64,000 nt of DNA from Antilocapra americana. Taxonomy: Eukaryota > Chordata > Mammalia > Artiodactyla > Antilocapridae. Made by a program: the position numbers and the translations under genes. The stretch's first letter is position 1. Each line of letters begins with the position of its first letter. Location: the NCBI GenBank assembly GCA_007570785.1, contig ML664161.1, positions 5,143,910 through 5,207,909 on the forward strand. The letters run 5' to 3'. Of the stretch, positions 47,791-58,636 are shown piece after piece. The notes under the pieces were generated by a model that saw nothing but the letters and a program-made list of their open reading frames with translations, did not search any database and had not been told where the DNA came from.

Positions 47791-47892
47791 AATACTTGAT
47801 ATAATCTTGTCTCTGCCAGGTTGTTATTTGTGAGTCACATGAGATAATGCATGTGATCTGTAAGTTGAGAGGCATTATCCAAGCAATACGTT

Positions 47893-48250
47893 TTATTTTA
47901 TTGGAATATAATTGCTTTACAATGTTGTCTTAGTTTTTGCTGTACAGTCAATCAGCCATATGCTCATGTATATCCCCTCCTTCTTGGGCCTCCCTCCCAC
48001 CCACCCCATATCCCCACCCTACTAGGTCATTACAGAGCACCAAGCTGCGCTTCCTGTGGTTTATAGCAGGTTTCCAGGGACTGTCTGTTTTACAGATGGT
48101 ATTGTATATATATGTCGGTCATAATCTCCCAAGTTGTCCTGCCCTTTCCTTTCCCCGCTGTGTCCACATATCTGCTCCCTATGTCTGCATCTCTGTACCT
48201 GTCTTGGAAATTGGTTCATCTGTATTAGTTTTCTAGATTCCACATATATG
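47893..48250 (-). mobile_element. L1 3' end fragment, antisense
   Basis: ATTGGAATATAATTGCTTTA, TTTGCTGTACAGTCAATCAG, ACTAGGTCATTACAGAGCAC are reversed L1 3' sequence. Confidence 0.72.
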
Positions 48251-48555
48251 TGTTAATATATGGTAATTAATGTATTACTTCTTTTTATTGATTGTAGATT
48301 CCCTGAAAATCTGTAGGGGAAATGTATTACGTGAAGGGAGAAATGCACCTGTCGTTGCTTCGCTTCCCATTCTGTGGGAAATCTGAGCAAACTTTGGGTG
48401 TTGGGTCACAGGTATGATTTTCAGCCAACCAGTGGGTTCCTATCAAGGATCCCAGTGAACTCTTTGCCAGATACATCTCTTTTATGCAGATAGGAGATCA
48501 GAACAAAGAATCTCCTTATAGTGGCTTGTCCCCAAGAACATTTTTAATTTGAAAA

Positions 48556-49015
48556 GTGGTGCAGGTTGAATTGTGTCACCCTAAATTTGTATGTTGAAAT
48601 TCTCATCCCCTGCAGCTCATAATGTGACCTTATTTAAAAATATGATTGCTGTAGATATAATTAGTTAAGATGTGATTGTATGAAAGTTAGGTGGACCCCC
48701 TAATCCAATATATACTGATTAAAAGGGGAAACTTGGACATACAGGTGTGCACACAGAGAAAATACCATGGGAAGATGAGGGCAGAAATCAGGGTGAGGCA
48801 TTAATAATCCAAAGAATGCCAAGGATTCCTAGCTAACCACAAGAAGCTAGAAGAAAGTCATAGAAAGGATTTTTCCACCCAGCACTCAAATGGAAGCAAC
48901 CGTGCTGACACTTTGATCTCAGGCTTCCAGCCTCTAGAACTGAGAGACAATACATTTCTGTTGTTTAAACTGCTCAGTTTGTGGTACTTTTTTACAGCAG
49001 CCCTGGTGATCTAAT
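48556..49015 (+). mobile_element. MLT1-class LTR, apparently solo
   Basis: TTGAATTGTGTCACCCTAAA, ATGTTGAAATTCTCATCCCC and CAGCCTCTAGAACTGAGAGA followed by TTTCTGTTGTTTAAACTG are MaLR LTR landmarks. Confidence 0.72.
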
Positions 49016-49889
49016 CTAAAAAGTTTAGAAAACATTTTCCATCTCCACAGCTTCATTTCAGTGGTAGGCCTACTGAAACAATGGAAATGGGGAAAAAGTG
49101 GCAGGGGGTTTATAAAGAGCAAATCATGCTAAGAAAACTTGATGGCTTATTTTAATTGAATTATAAAATTAGTGGGGGAAGAAGATTTAATTGGGAAAAA
49201 ATGCAAAATCATTAATTGAACATGCCTATTAATCTGCAGTCCTAAATGAGCATTACTAGGAGATAGTCTGAGATGAGACACAGGTTATATTATGGAGATA
49301 AATTGATAGGCGTTCTTAACATGAGCTGACAGTGTAAAATTCAGTATTATTTTGTTCACCACAGAAAGGTGCACCGAGTTAGAGCCTTAAGCCCTCGGCA
49401 GGGTTCTAGCAAGTCCATGTCAAGGCGATTGCATTCTGCTTTACGTAACTTGACAGAAGGATATGGCAGTATTGACAAGGATTGAGACAAGTACAGGAAA
49501 GGGACAGCTAGACCGTTTATGAGGAAAGTAAAGCAATAACTGTTTGACATCTTCCTGTGAGCATAATAAAGGGACATCTTATTAGGAATCCACACAGAAG
49601 GTTTACTACCCTGACATTGATTTTAAAAATAGAAACTCTGACAGTGCTTTTACTAAAATAGCCTACCAGGTATGCTTTGCATGGCCAGTGTTAGCAACCG
49701 AAAGGTAGATGCACTTTAAAAAAAGACTGCATGAGAATTACCTAATATTGTAAGAATGACAGCCTTACGAGAGGATGACCTAGCACTATCCAGGGCTATT
49801 TGATTCTACAGGATATCCTTAGTGATGGGCTAGAGAAGTTTGAAGACGGAGAGTAATGACTGTAAGAGCTAACTCAGAAATCATACTTT
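49016..49889. other. No gene recognised
   Basis: Non-coding sequence between an MLT1-class LTR and a MIR. Confidence 0.5.
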
Positions 49890-50100
49890 CTGCATGGTAG
49901 GTTCTGTCCTCAATGCTTTATGCATCTCAGCTCATTAATTACTCCCAACAGTTTTCTGAGGTAAGTCCCGTTTTGTAATAACACACTGAAAGTAAGGAGA
50001 AATTTAACTTAGTTGAGGTCATACGTGTAATAAATGATAGAGCTAGGGTGTGAACTCAAGCAGTCTGGCTCCTGAATTTGTCCTTTGAGTCACTATGTGA
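49890..50100 (-). repeat. MIR SINE, antisense
   Basis: CTCATTAATTACTCCCAACA, TTTTCTGAGGTAAGTC, GAACTCAAGCAGTCTGGCTC are reversed MIR. Confidence 0.65.
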
Positions 50101-50710
50101 TGTTGTTTCTTTAAAATATAATAGATCTTTTGTTTATGAGAAATAATGTTTATATCATTTCCCTAAAAGGGAAATAAAGGATTTATACTTTATTTTTAGT
50201 GTTTAAACCTGTTCAGTATGCTGAGAAAACAATATTCCTGCAAATAGTTTGGGCTAAATGACTTTAATTCACTTAAAATTTTGCTTGTTATACATGTATT
50301 GAGGGATTGTTAGAACCTGTGTAAGAAATACATAGCTTTGCTATTGAAAAGGCTGCATTCTCGTTACAGAGATAGGAAAACAAATCATTATAATGTGATG
50401 AATGGTGTTCTCAGAAATACACTAAAAGAAATCCAGGGACTAAGTCATAGTTGGGAGCAGGACTTGGGGGGTTATGGCAAGTAAGATGTGTATTACTTGC
50501 CATGTCACTCATTATTGCCAAGTAAATAGTTTGGGTTTCAACTCCTTGAATATGTAATGCCATTGAAGATTTTAAGATGGCATTTTATGTGTAGAAATGT
50601 GTTTCAAAGATATAGCCATTATACAATGGAAAGAGGCTGAAAATACAAAGTAAAAGAAATGTTATGTCATTCAAATGGCCAAATCTTGCATGCAGTCATT
50701 TGTCATTCTT
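50101..50710. other. No gene recognised
   Basis: AT-rich spacer. Confidence 0.5.
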
Positions 50711-50725
50711 TTTTGTTGCTTCCTG

Positions 50726-51007
50726 GGGCTTCCCTCATTGATCAGTTGGTAAAGAATCCACCTGCAGTGCAGGAGACCCAGGTTTGATTCCTGTTTCTGG
50801 AAGATCCCCTGGAGAAGGGTTAGGCTACCTACTCCATGTTCTTGGGCGTGCCTTGTGGCTCAGCTGGTAAAGAATCTGCCTGCAATGCAGGAGACCTGGG
50901 TTTGATCCCTGGGTTGGGGAGATCCCCTGGAGAAGGGAAAGGCTACACACTCTGTATAGTCCATGGGGTTGCAAAGAGTTGGACACAACTGGGCAACTTT
51001 CACTCAC
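50726..51007 (+). mobile_element. Composite of two Bov-tA heads inside one target duplication
   Basis: A truncated element (50726-50846) runs into a fuller one (50847-51007). TTTTGTTGCTTCCTG (50711-50725) and TTTTGTTGCTTGCTG (51008-51022) flank the pair as a unit. Confidence 0.82.
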
Positions 51008-51022
51008 TTTTGTTGCTTGCTG

Positions 51023-51894
51023 CCAAAAGATTTTGTTGCTGTTATTGTTTTTAAAATATCAGACTTCTCTTATCTTATAAGGTACATAACGTAAAATGCC
51101 CCTTTTAGTTTTTTGACCATATAAAGTCCCATTTTTCTCTTAAGAAATTTGATAAGCGTAATTTGAAAGAGGAAATCCTGAATTAAAAAATCCATGACAA
51201 AAATCAATACCATTTGATATCTTTTGAGATTATATAACTGGAATTTTTTTTGCCATTTGAATTTTAGTATATGTTGCATGTGTGTGTGAAGGGTAACATT
51301 TTACTCAAAGTTTTTTTTATATCTGGGCAAAGTGAACTGGGCATACACCAATAGCTTCACCACCAGTCATGGCCATTGAGCCGGATCAGTTGGTCTGGAC
51401 AATGCAACTTCATTTCTTAGTCATTTTTGAAACCATAAGTTCCTTAATCTACTGTAAAATGGATGGAATGGAATGGAACTTTCCACACTTCTCTATTAGA
51501 ATTTAGGCTGGTCATTGTTAGAAACTACCAGTTTGATAGTCAATCATGAAAATACTTAGAGTGATTAGGGTGTTTTATGTTGAGAAAAGAAAAAATGAAA
51601 TTTCTTTACAAGATTCTCTGCTCTCAGGCCAGTCCAGTAACACTACACTGGAGAATAAGAGTAAGAGATAGAAGGAAGCATCTGGTGGGTCTGTTACCTC
51701 GGTGATGTTCACCAGACAGGATGGTCCTGGGGTGAGTATTTTCGAGACTTATTTAAAGGTACATTTCCTGAAAGAGGCAAAGTAGAAGACTGGAGGGAAT
51801 ACAGTCAAAAGTCAAATTCTAGGTAAGATAAAAGGTAAAGAGTAGTGATGATCAAGAGAACTGAGAGACTAGATGACACTGAAGCTACAGATTT
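51023..51894. other. No gene recognised
   Basis: Non-coding. The 69-codon minus-strand frame has no recognisable motif. Confidence 0.5.
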
Positions 51895-52060
51895 AGCTTT
51901 CCCATATGTTATCTCATTTAAGCCTCAAACTACTCTTTGAGGGAGTTCATATTATTTCCAAATTTGAATTGAGGTGACAGGAACTCAGGAAGCTTTGTTG
52001 AGGTGCCCTAATCACAGGGTTTTAGTAGCTAAGCCAGGTCTTTACCCAGATCTTTAACTC
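51895..52060 (-). repeat. MIR SINE, antisense
   Basis: TATGTTATCTCATTTAAGCC and TTTTAGTAGCTAAGCCAGGT are reversed MIR, divergent. Confidence 0.5.
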
Positions 52061-52344
52061 CAGTTTCTGGTATTCTCTGTTCTATATAGTTGCCTGAGGA
52101 TAAGCAAGTAAGCAACACTTGCCATGAGTCTTTTTTTGCTTTTGAACCATACTGTGAGCTCTGCTGGACTAACAAATAGGGGAGGCAAAGTGGGGTTGGG
52201 AATTCTTTCTCATCTTTTTCCATCTGGCCCTCATGGAGTTTTTATGATTTATATATTAATATTTCTCTTTTCTTCCCTTCATCTGCCAGAATTTAGTTCC
52301 ATTGTTCCTCCTAAAAACAACTTCAGACTCCTGTCTAACATGAA

Positions 52345-52445
52345 GTCAGCCCTCCTTATCTGTGGGTTTTGCCTCCATAGGTACAGAGGGCCAATTGGAC
52401 CAAGCCATTTTATAAGTAACTTAAGTACCCATGGATTTTGGTAAC
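52345..52445. repeat. Tigger/MER2-like fragment
   Basis: AGCCCTCCTTATCTGTGGGT and TTAAGTACCCATGGATTTTG are Tigger-like phrases; no terminal repeats seen. Confidence 0.4.
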
Positions 52446-52757
52446 TTTGGTAGAGTCCTAGAACCAATGCCCAGTAGAGATATGACTAAAGTAGCTTAAC
52501 ATAAGTGGTAACAGAATTCTGGAAGTCAGAAGGTAAGGTGATCTTGTTAGGGGAGCTTTGAAGAATACCTCTATATGCATTTGTGTAGGCTACTGTTCAT
52601 GGTCTTTTCACCCTGAGGTACAGAACTAGCTTACCCTCCTAGACCAATACTAGATCTTGGTTGCAGTCTACTCCTTCAGTATTGCCATCAAGTGAAAGAA
52701 CTCCTGCAATGTTTGTTCTAAGCCATAATGCCAAGGTCTGGGTTTTTGACAAGCATC
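52446..52757. other. No gene recognised
   Basis: Non-coding spacer. Confidence 0.5.
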
Positions 52758-52769
52758 ATACAGCCTTTT

Positions 52770-52978
52770 AGGCTTCCCTTGTGGCTCAGCTGGTAAAGAA
52801 TCTGCCTGCAATGTGGGAGATCTGGGTTCAGTCTCTGGGTTGTTAAGATCCCCCAGAGAATGGAAAGGCTACCCACTCAAGTATTCTAGACTGGAGAACT
52901 CCATGGACTGTATAGGAGTTGTAACTTCTTTGGGGTCACAAAGAGTTGGACATGACTTGAGCAACTTTCACTTTCACT
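52770..52978 (+). mobile_element. Bov-tA SINE, first of two at one target
   Basis: A full element. ATACAGCCTTTT precedes (52758-52769) and follows (52979-52990). Confidence 0.9.
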
Positions 52979-52990
52979 ATACAGCCTTTT

Positions 52991-53212
52991 GGAGATTCCT
53001 CGGTGCCTAAGTGGTAAAGAATCCACTTCTAATGCAGGAGACACAGAAGATGCAGGTTTGATCCCTGGATCAGAAGATGCCCTGGAGGAGGGCATGGCAA
53101 CCCACTCCAGTATTCTTGCCTGGAGAATCCCATGGACTGAGGAGCCTGGCAGGCTACAGTCAATAGGGTCAAAAGAGTCAGACACAACTGAACTGACTGA
53201 GCATGTGCACAC
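52991..53212 (+). mobile_element. Bov-tA SINE, second of two at one target
   Basis: A full element with a short duplication in its head (AGGAGACACAGAAGATGCAG). It lies between ATACAGCCTTTT (52979-52990) and ATACAGCCCTTC (53213-53224). Confidence 0.9.
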
Positions 53213-53289
53213 ATACAGCCCTTCATACCTATCACCCTCACCCCCTAGTCCCTTGCATCCATAAATCTTCTACTATAAACTACTTTACA

Positions 53290-54222
53290 AAGTTAAAAAT
53301 GTACAAAAATCTTCATGACCCAGACAATCACAGTGATGTGATTACTTACCTAGAGGAAAACATCCTGGGATGTGAACTCAAGTGGCCTTAGGAAGCATCA
53401 CTACAAGCAAAGCTAGTGGAGGTGATGGAATTCCAGTTGAGCTATTTCAAATCCTAAAAGATGATGCTGTGAAAGTGCTGCACTCAATATGCCAGGAAAT
53501 TTGGAAAACTCAGCAGTGTTCCAGTGGACACCAGACTGGAAAAGGTCAGTTTTCATGCCCATCCCTAAGAAAAGGGCAATGCCAAAGAATGCTCAAACTA
53601 CCGCACAATTGCCCTCATGCTAGTAAAGCAGTGCTCAAAATTCTCCAAACCAGGCTTAAGCAATACGTGAACTGTGAACTTCCAGATATTCAAGCTGGAT
53701 TTAGAAAAGGCAGAGGAATCAGAGATCAAATTGCTAACATCCGATGGATCATCAAAAAAAGCAAGAGGGTTCCAGAAAAACATCTATTTATGCTTTATTG
53801 ACTATTCCAAAGCCTTTGACTGTGTGGATCACAATAAAATGTATAAAATTCTTCAAGAGATGGGAATACCAGACGACCTGACTTGCCTCCTGAGAAATCT
53901 GTATGCAGGTCATGAAGCAACCATTAAAACTGGACGTGGAACAACAGACAGGTTCCAAATCGGAAAAGGAGTAGTCAAGGCTGTATATTGTCACCCTGCT
54001 TATTTAACTTATGTGCAGAGTACATCATGAGAAACACTGGGTTGGATGAAACACAATCTGGAATCAAGATTGCCAGGAGAAATATCAATAACCTCAGATA
54101 TGCAGATGATACCACCCTTATGGCAGAAAGTGAAGAAGTAAATGCAGTAGAGCCTCTTGATGAAAGTGAAAGAGGAGAGTGAAAAAGTTGGCTTAAAGCT
54201 CAACATTCAGAAAACTAAGGTC
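53290..54222 (+). mobile_element. BovB LINE, 5' part of a copy split by the SLC7A6 retrocopy
   Basis: The segment encodes broken RTE-type reverse transcriptase sequence, including DIQAGFRKGRG, a DYSKAFDCVDHNK block (motif A region) and a RYADDTT block with the catalytic YADD intact. Frameshifts make it non-functional. It ends at the target duplication 54210-54222 and continues at 58637. Confidence 0.9.
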
Positions 54223-54484
54223 GAGAGAGCGGCCGGGCGGTGGCGGGCCGGGCGAGGGGAGCCGGGCCCGGGGGGCCGGGCGGGGGCCGCGCCGGCGCCG
54301 CGTGCGGGATGCAGTCCCGGAAACCCCGCGCGGGCCAGGCAGGCCGCGGGCACGTGAGAGACGCTACGCGTGAGCGCGCTCCCTCCTGAGGGGAAAGACG
54401 TGCGTGTGAACGGGACCTTGAGCGTGAGGGGAATTGCAGAAATGTCAGGACTGAGCGTGTGAGGAAGACGCCACGTGTGTGTGT

Positions 54485-54515
<31 letters not shown>

Positions 54516-55006
54516 GGTCTGAGGGTGACTCTGAGTGTGCCAGACGCAGAGAGTGAAGGTGACGCTGTGTGTGAGAGAGACCCTGGGCTTGAGCATGACT
54601 CCCATGAGTGTGTGAGAGACAGAGAGGAGATGGTGAGAGGCCTAAGTGTGAGAGAGACAGCGGTCAGAGTGGCCCCGAGTGTGGCCCTGGGAACACGAGA
54701 GAACGCTTGTGAGTCTCATGCTGAGAAAGAACCTGTGCTGCGGGGAGACACTCAAACTGAGCAAGGCTCACGGGGCAAGACTGAGCATAGATTAATTCGA
54801 CAAGACAGGCACTTGGAATTAGGTCTGACTGGGGAGACTTCATTTTCTTCTTTGTACCTGACCATTTATGATGAAGTGCCTTGTGAAAGTGTGATGGGTG
54901 CTTATTTCCTCACAGGGCACTTTTGAAAAAGAAAGGTGTTGAATGGGCAAGCAGCAGTGTGGCAAGTAAGGCTGTAGTAAACACAGGTGTGGAAGAATCA
55001 CTTGCC
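54223..55006 (+). other. 5' leader of the SLC7A6 retrocopy, GC-rich then GTGAGA-rich
   Basis: The first ~130 bases are strongly GC- and CpG-rich, as expected for a housekeeping first exon. They are followed by degenerate GTGTGAGAGA-type repeats, including a GT/GA tract near 54475-54512. A donor-like CAC|GTGAGA at 54354 and an acceptor-like TTCCTCACAG ending at 54915 bracket this stretch, so part of the leader may be an unspliced intron carried in the source transcript. The open frame through this leader has no recognisable product. Confidence 0.55.
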
Positions 55007-56554
55007 ATGGAAGCCAGGGAGCTGGAGAGTCCCACACCCACATACCGTCTCATTCCTGAGGCCAGCCAGCCCAGGGAGGAAGAAGGTGACCACATGCTAC
55101 CTCAGCGGGCCACAGAAACTATGCAGCTGAAGAAGGAGATCTCTCTGCTGAATGGCATCAGCCTGGTGGTGGGCAACATGATTGGCTCAGGAATCTTCGT
55201 CTCACCCAAGGGCGTGCTGGTCTACACTGCCTCCTATGGGTTGTCACTGGTCATCTGGGCTGTTGGTGGGCTTTTCTCCGTTGTGGGTGCCCTTTGTTAT
55301 GCAGAACTGGGAACCACCATCACCAAATCTGGAGCCAGCTACGCTTATATTCTTGAGGCCTTTGGGGGCTTCATTGCTTTTATCCGCCTCTGGGCCTCAC
55401 TGCTAATTGTTGAGCCCACTGGTCAGGCCATCATCGCCATCACCTTTGCCAACTACATCATCCAGCCCTCCTTTCCCACATGCTAGCCCCCGTACCTGGC
55501 CTGCCGTCTCCTTGCTGCAGCCTGCATGTGTCTGCTGACATTTGTGAACTGTGCCTACGTCAAGTGGGGCACACGTGTGCAGGACACATTCACTTATGCC
55601 AAGGTCCTGGCACTCATTGCCATCATTGTCATGGGCCTTGTTAAACTGTGCCAGGGACACTCTGAGCACTTTCAGGATGCCTTTAAGGGTTCCTCCTGGG
55701 ATGTGGGAGACCTCTCTCTTGCCCTCTACTCTGCCCTCTTCTCTTACTCAGGTTGGGACACCCTTAATTTTGTAACAGAAGAAATCAAAAACCCAGAAAG
55801 AAATTTGCCCCTGGCCATTGGGATTTCTATGCCAATTGTGACGCTCATCTACATCCTGACCAACGTGGCCTATTACACAGTGCTGAGCATTTCTGATGTC
55901 CTCGGCAGTGATGCTGTGGCTGTGACATTTGCTGACCGGACGTTTGGCATGTTTAGCTGGACCATTCCCATTGCTGTCGCCCTGTCCTGTTTTGGGGGCC
56001 TCAATGCGTCTATCTTCGCTTCATCAAGGTTGTTTTTTGTGGGCTCCCATGAGGGCCACCTCCCGGACCTCCTGTCCATGATCCACACTGAGCGTTTCAC
56101 ACCTATCCCTGCTTTACTGTTTAACTGCACCATGACACTCATCTACCTCACTGTGGAGGATGTTTTCCTGCTCATCAACTACTTCAGCTTCAGCTACTGG
56201 TTCTTTGTGGGCCTCTCTGTCGCTGGACAGCTCTACCTTCGCTGGAAGGAGCCTGATCGGCTACGACCTCTCAAGCTGAGCCTGTTTTTTCCCATTGTGT
56301 TCTGCATATGCTCCTTGTTTCTGGTGGTCATGCCCCTCTTCAGTGACACCATCAATTCCCTCATTGGCATTGGAATCACCCTCTCTGGGGTCCCCATCTA
56401 CTTCTTGGGTGTTTATCTGCCGGAGTCTCGGAGGCCACTCTTTATTCGGAATGTCCTTGCTGCTATCACCAAAATCACCCAGAAGCTTTGCTTTTGCGTC
56501 CTGACTGACCTAGATGTAGCTGAAGAGAGACAGGTTGAGAGGAAAACTGAGTAG
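55007..56554 (+). pseudogene. SLC7A6: SLC7A6 reading frame, one nonsense codon at 160
   Basis: The start is the ATG in GCCATGG (55007), giving [20 protein letters not shown], the expected y+LAT2 N-terminus. The frame runs 515 codons, the family's usual length, to TAG at 56552-56554, with no frameshift. The only break is TAG at 55484-55486 (codon 160). The membrane core is otherwise kept: the GSGIF substrate-binding motif of the first helix, the [10 protein letters not shown] block, and the C-terminal ..[13 protein letters not shown] tail. In the parent family this protein is the light chain of a heteromeric exchanger swapping cationic for neutral amino acids with sodium, disulfide-linked to SLC3A2. 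The codon just before the stop (159, TGC) corresponds to that linking cysteine. A translated product would therefore stop after about three membrane helices, and loss of transport function is inferred. An in-frame ATG at 55526 could start a 342-residue C-terminal fragment, but nothing shows that it is used. Confidence 0.92.
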
Positions 56555-58607
56555 AGGCCAGAGGTGATATCCCCCAAGGCCTGGAAGGCTGCTACCTGTG
56601 GCCACAGCCCCCAAAGTCCGGATTACAAGACTGTGTGGACCCAACCCTCTAGTGCTAAAGGAGGGCTGTTGGCCCACGTTATGTAAGGGGGCTTAGGGCT
56701 GATGGCCTGCTCAGGTGTTCACTCTCATCGGTAAGCTATGGGAGGAATCTCAGGGTCTGGGGCCAGCCTGAAGGTGGGGACTTCAGAGGGTGGTGGTGGG
56801 AGAGGACTTGGGAAGTAGGGGAATGGTGGTTCAGTTTTGTTCTGGTGAGTAGGTGCAGCCCTTCCAAACACTTACTTGGTGAGTTGCACTGGGGGAAGAG
56901 GGAGTGCTGGGTTAACACCTGGGGCTGTTGGTTTCTGAATTTGAGGTTTAAACCAGGAGTTTCTCTGAAGAGGCTAGTCTATGGGAAATTTTCCTCTGAC
57001 CAGGTCCAAGCACCTGACTTTAGAGGTCTGAAATGCTACCATTTCTTCCTCTGGCTCAGCATCCTTCCCTAGGGAGAGGGTTGTTTTCCATTATTTATTG
57101 ATATTATTTAATCCAGAACACCAGTCCCAGCAAAGCATTGATCTTCATTAATGTACAGGATGTAATAGGCTGATTGTATTTAAAAATTGAAAGTACCCCA
57201 AAGCTAGTTCCTCTGACCTTAGAGGTGTCTATGTGGTGGTTGGTCAGACTTTGACCACAGATTTTTTTTGCTTAATTTTAGCAGTCTTCTGTTGAATCTT
57301 ACCTGCAGAGGTGAACTGTAAAGATTTTTTTTTTACTCATGTACTGGTTACACTTTAGGATGTAGATAGGTCACATGTTAACAATCACCTGGCTCAAGTT
57401 CAGCGAGGACAGATGAACAAATCCAAGAGTCAGAAGCCTGGTAAAACTGCTACTTTGAAGGCTAGTCCTTTATTTCACTTGAGACCTTAGTTCTTTGCTC
57501 TAGTTGGAAAATTGCAAATCCCTGGTTTCTGGTATGAAGTCTAAGAAAGCAGAAACTGTCCTAGGATTCAGGTGAATCACTTGAATTCTTTCAGCTGTCA
57601 ATGGCTTAGAGACTATTTCTGGGACCCAAGCTGACAAGTAAGTTGTTCCTCTTTGTAAGGGCTGGTATGAGGGGCTGCTGTGCAGACCCATGCAAGCCCG
57701 TTGTGGTGCTAAAAGTGGTCATTTTCCTGGAAACCTCACATCAGGCTGCGTCCTCCCCCTTGTCCCTGACACCAGGCTTTGTTTACACTCTGAGCCACCT
57801 TGGTGTGGGTCATCGGGACAATGCACTCCTCTCCTGCCTACCTCCCCTTGCCTGAGGTTTGGGGGGGCTGCAGTCTCAGGAAGAGCTTGGTACTTGTGGG
57901 AACTTGTTTTCTCCCTGTGGACATCAGTGACGACTCTGGAATAAAGCTGCTTCCACTTCCACCTGGCTCTTCAGCAGACTCACGATCAGAAGCAACTAAT
58001 TCTGGTGCTCAGGCTGCGCTTTAGCACCCAGGTGTGGCCAGAGTGGGACATCTGACCTAATGGATGTTCCTTTGTGGGCCACCAGGCTGCACTGGATTGG
58101 ACGGCTGTCCAGTGTTACTTCCAGAAACTCATCCTGGACCCAGAAGAACCTGTTGGCTTGGTATGCCCCCATGGGGTTCTTGTCCTTAGGTTTTGAAATC
58201 AATCAATGATAAAGATAGGAACTATGAGGCGATGTACCTTTCTGAGCATTCTTCTCCACCATACTGGCCCTAGCTGCAGACAAGGGAGTGACCTTGGTCA
58301 TATTTGTTCAATTAAGGCAATTTAGGGGAGCATGCTCACAGCTGTCTTTGGTTCAGGGTATGCCTCTGTGAGAACACAGGAGTACATTCCTCCTGTCATG
58401 GGTTGGGGATTTGCCTGACAACAGGGAGTCTTTTGCAAAAGCTGACTTGCCCGGACTATGTAAACATAACTCCTGTCTGACCCAAGCTGGGACCTATCCC
58501 AAGGATCCTCCGGAGCTAATCCTTCTAGTTGAGTGTGCTTGTCTTGAAGGATCCCCCACCCATGCTTTAATTTTCTTCACTGAAGTAAATGACCAGCTTA
58601 TCTCAGG
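56555..58607 (+). other. 3' UTR of the SLC7A6 retrocopy
   Basis: This is non-coding sequence between the SLC7A6 stop and the A tract. An AATAAA at 57940-57945 was not the site used. The tail follows an AGTAAA variant 18 bases upstream of the A run. Confidence 0.8.
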
Positions 58608-58636
58608 AAAAAAAAAAAAAAAAGAAAACTAAGGTC

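Larger units (their letters stand above)
54223..58623 (+). pseudogene. SLC7A6: Full-length processed SLC7A6 (y+LAT2) retrocopy
   Basis: This is an intronless copy of the SLC7A6 mRNA. It runs from a GC- and CpG-rich 5' leader through the coding region (55007-56554), a ~2-kb 3' UTR, an AGTAAA signal (58584-58589) and a 16-base A tract (58608-58623). The 13-bp GAAAACTAAGGTC occurs at 54210-54222 and again at 58624-58636, so this is a target-site duplication. Together with the A tail, this marks LINE-1-type retrotransposition. The insertion interrupts a BovB whose sequence resumes exactly after the second duplication. Because the copy reaches into the GC-rich leader, it is close to full length. 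Near-intact coding sequence and a clean tail suggest a fairly young event. SLC7A7 is the nearest alternative parent, but the N-terminus and C-terminus match SLC7A6. Confidence 0.93.

Noticed and set aside
54207..54605. 132-codon minus-strand frame over the GC-rich leader
   Set aside because: Antisense of GC-rich and GA-repeat sequence; composition explains the lack of stops.
54459..54926. 155-codon frame rich in E and R upstream of SLC7A6
   Set aside because: It is a translation of GTGAGAGA-type repeats in the leader or retained intron of the retrocopy.
55007..56554. Assignment of the retrocopy to SLC7A7
   Set aside because: N-terminal MEARE.. and C-terminal tail match SLC7A6 as I know it; SLC7A7 has different ends.
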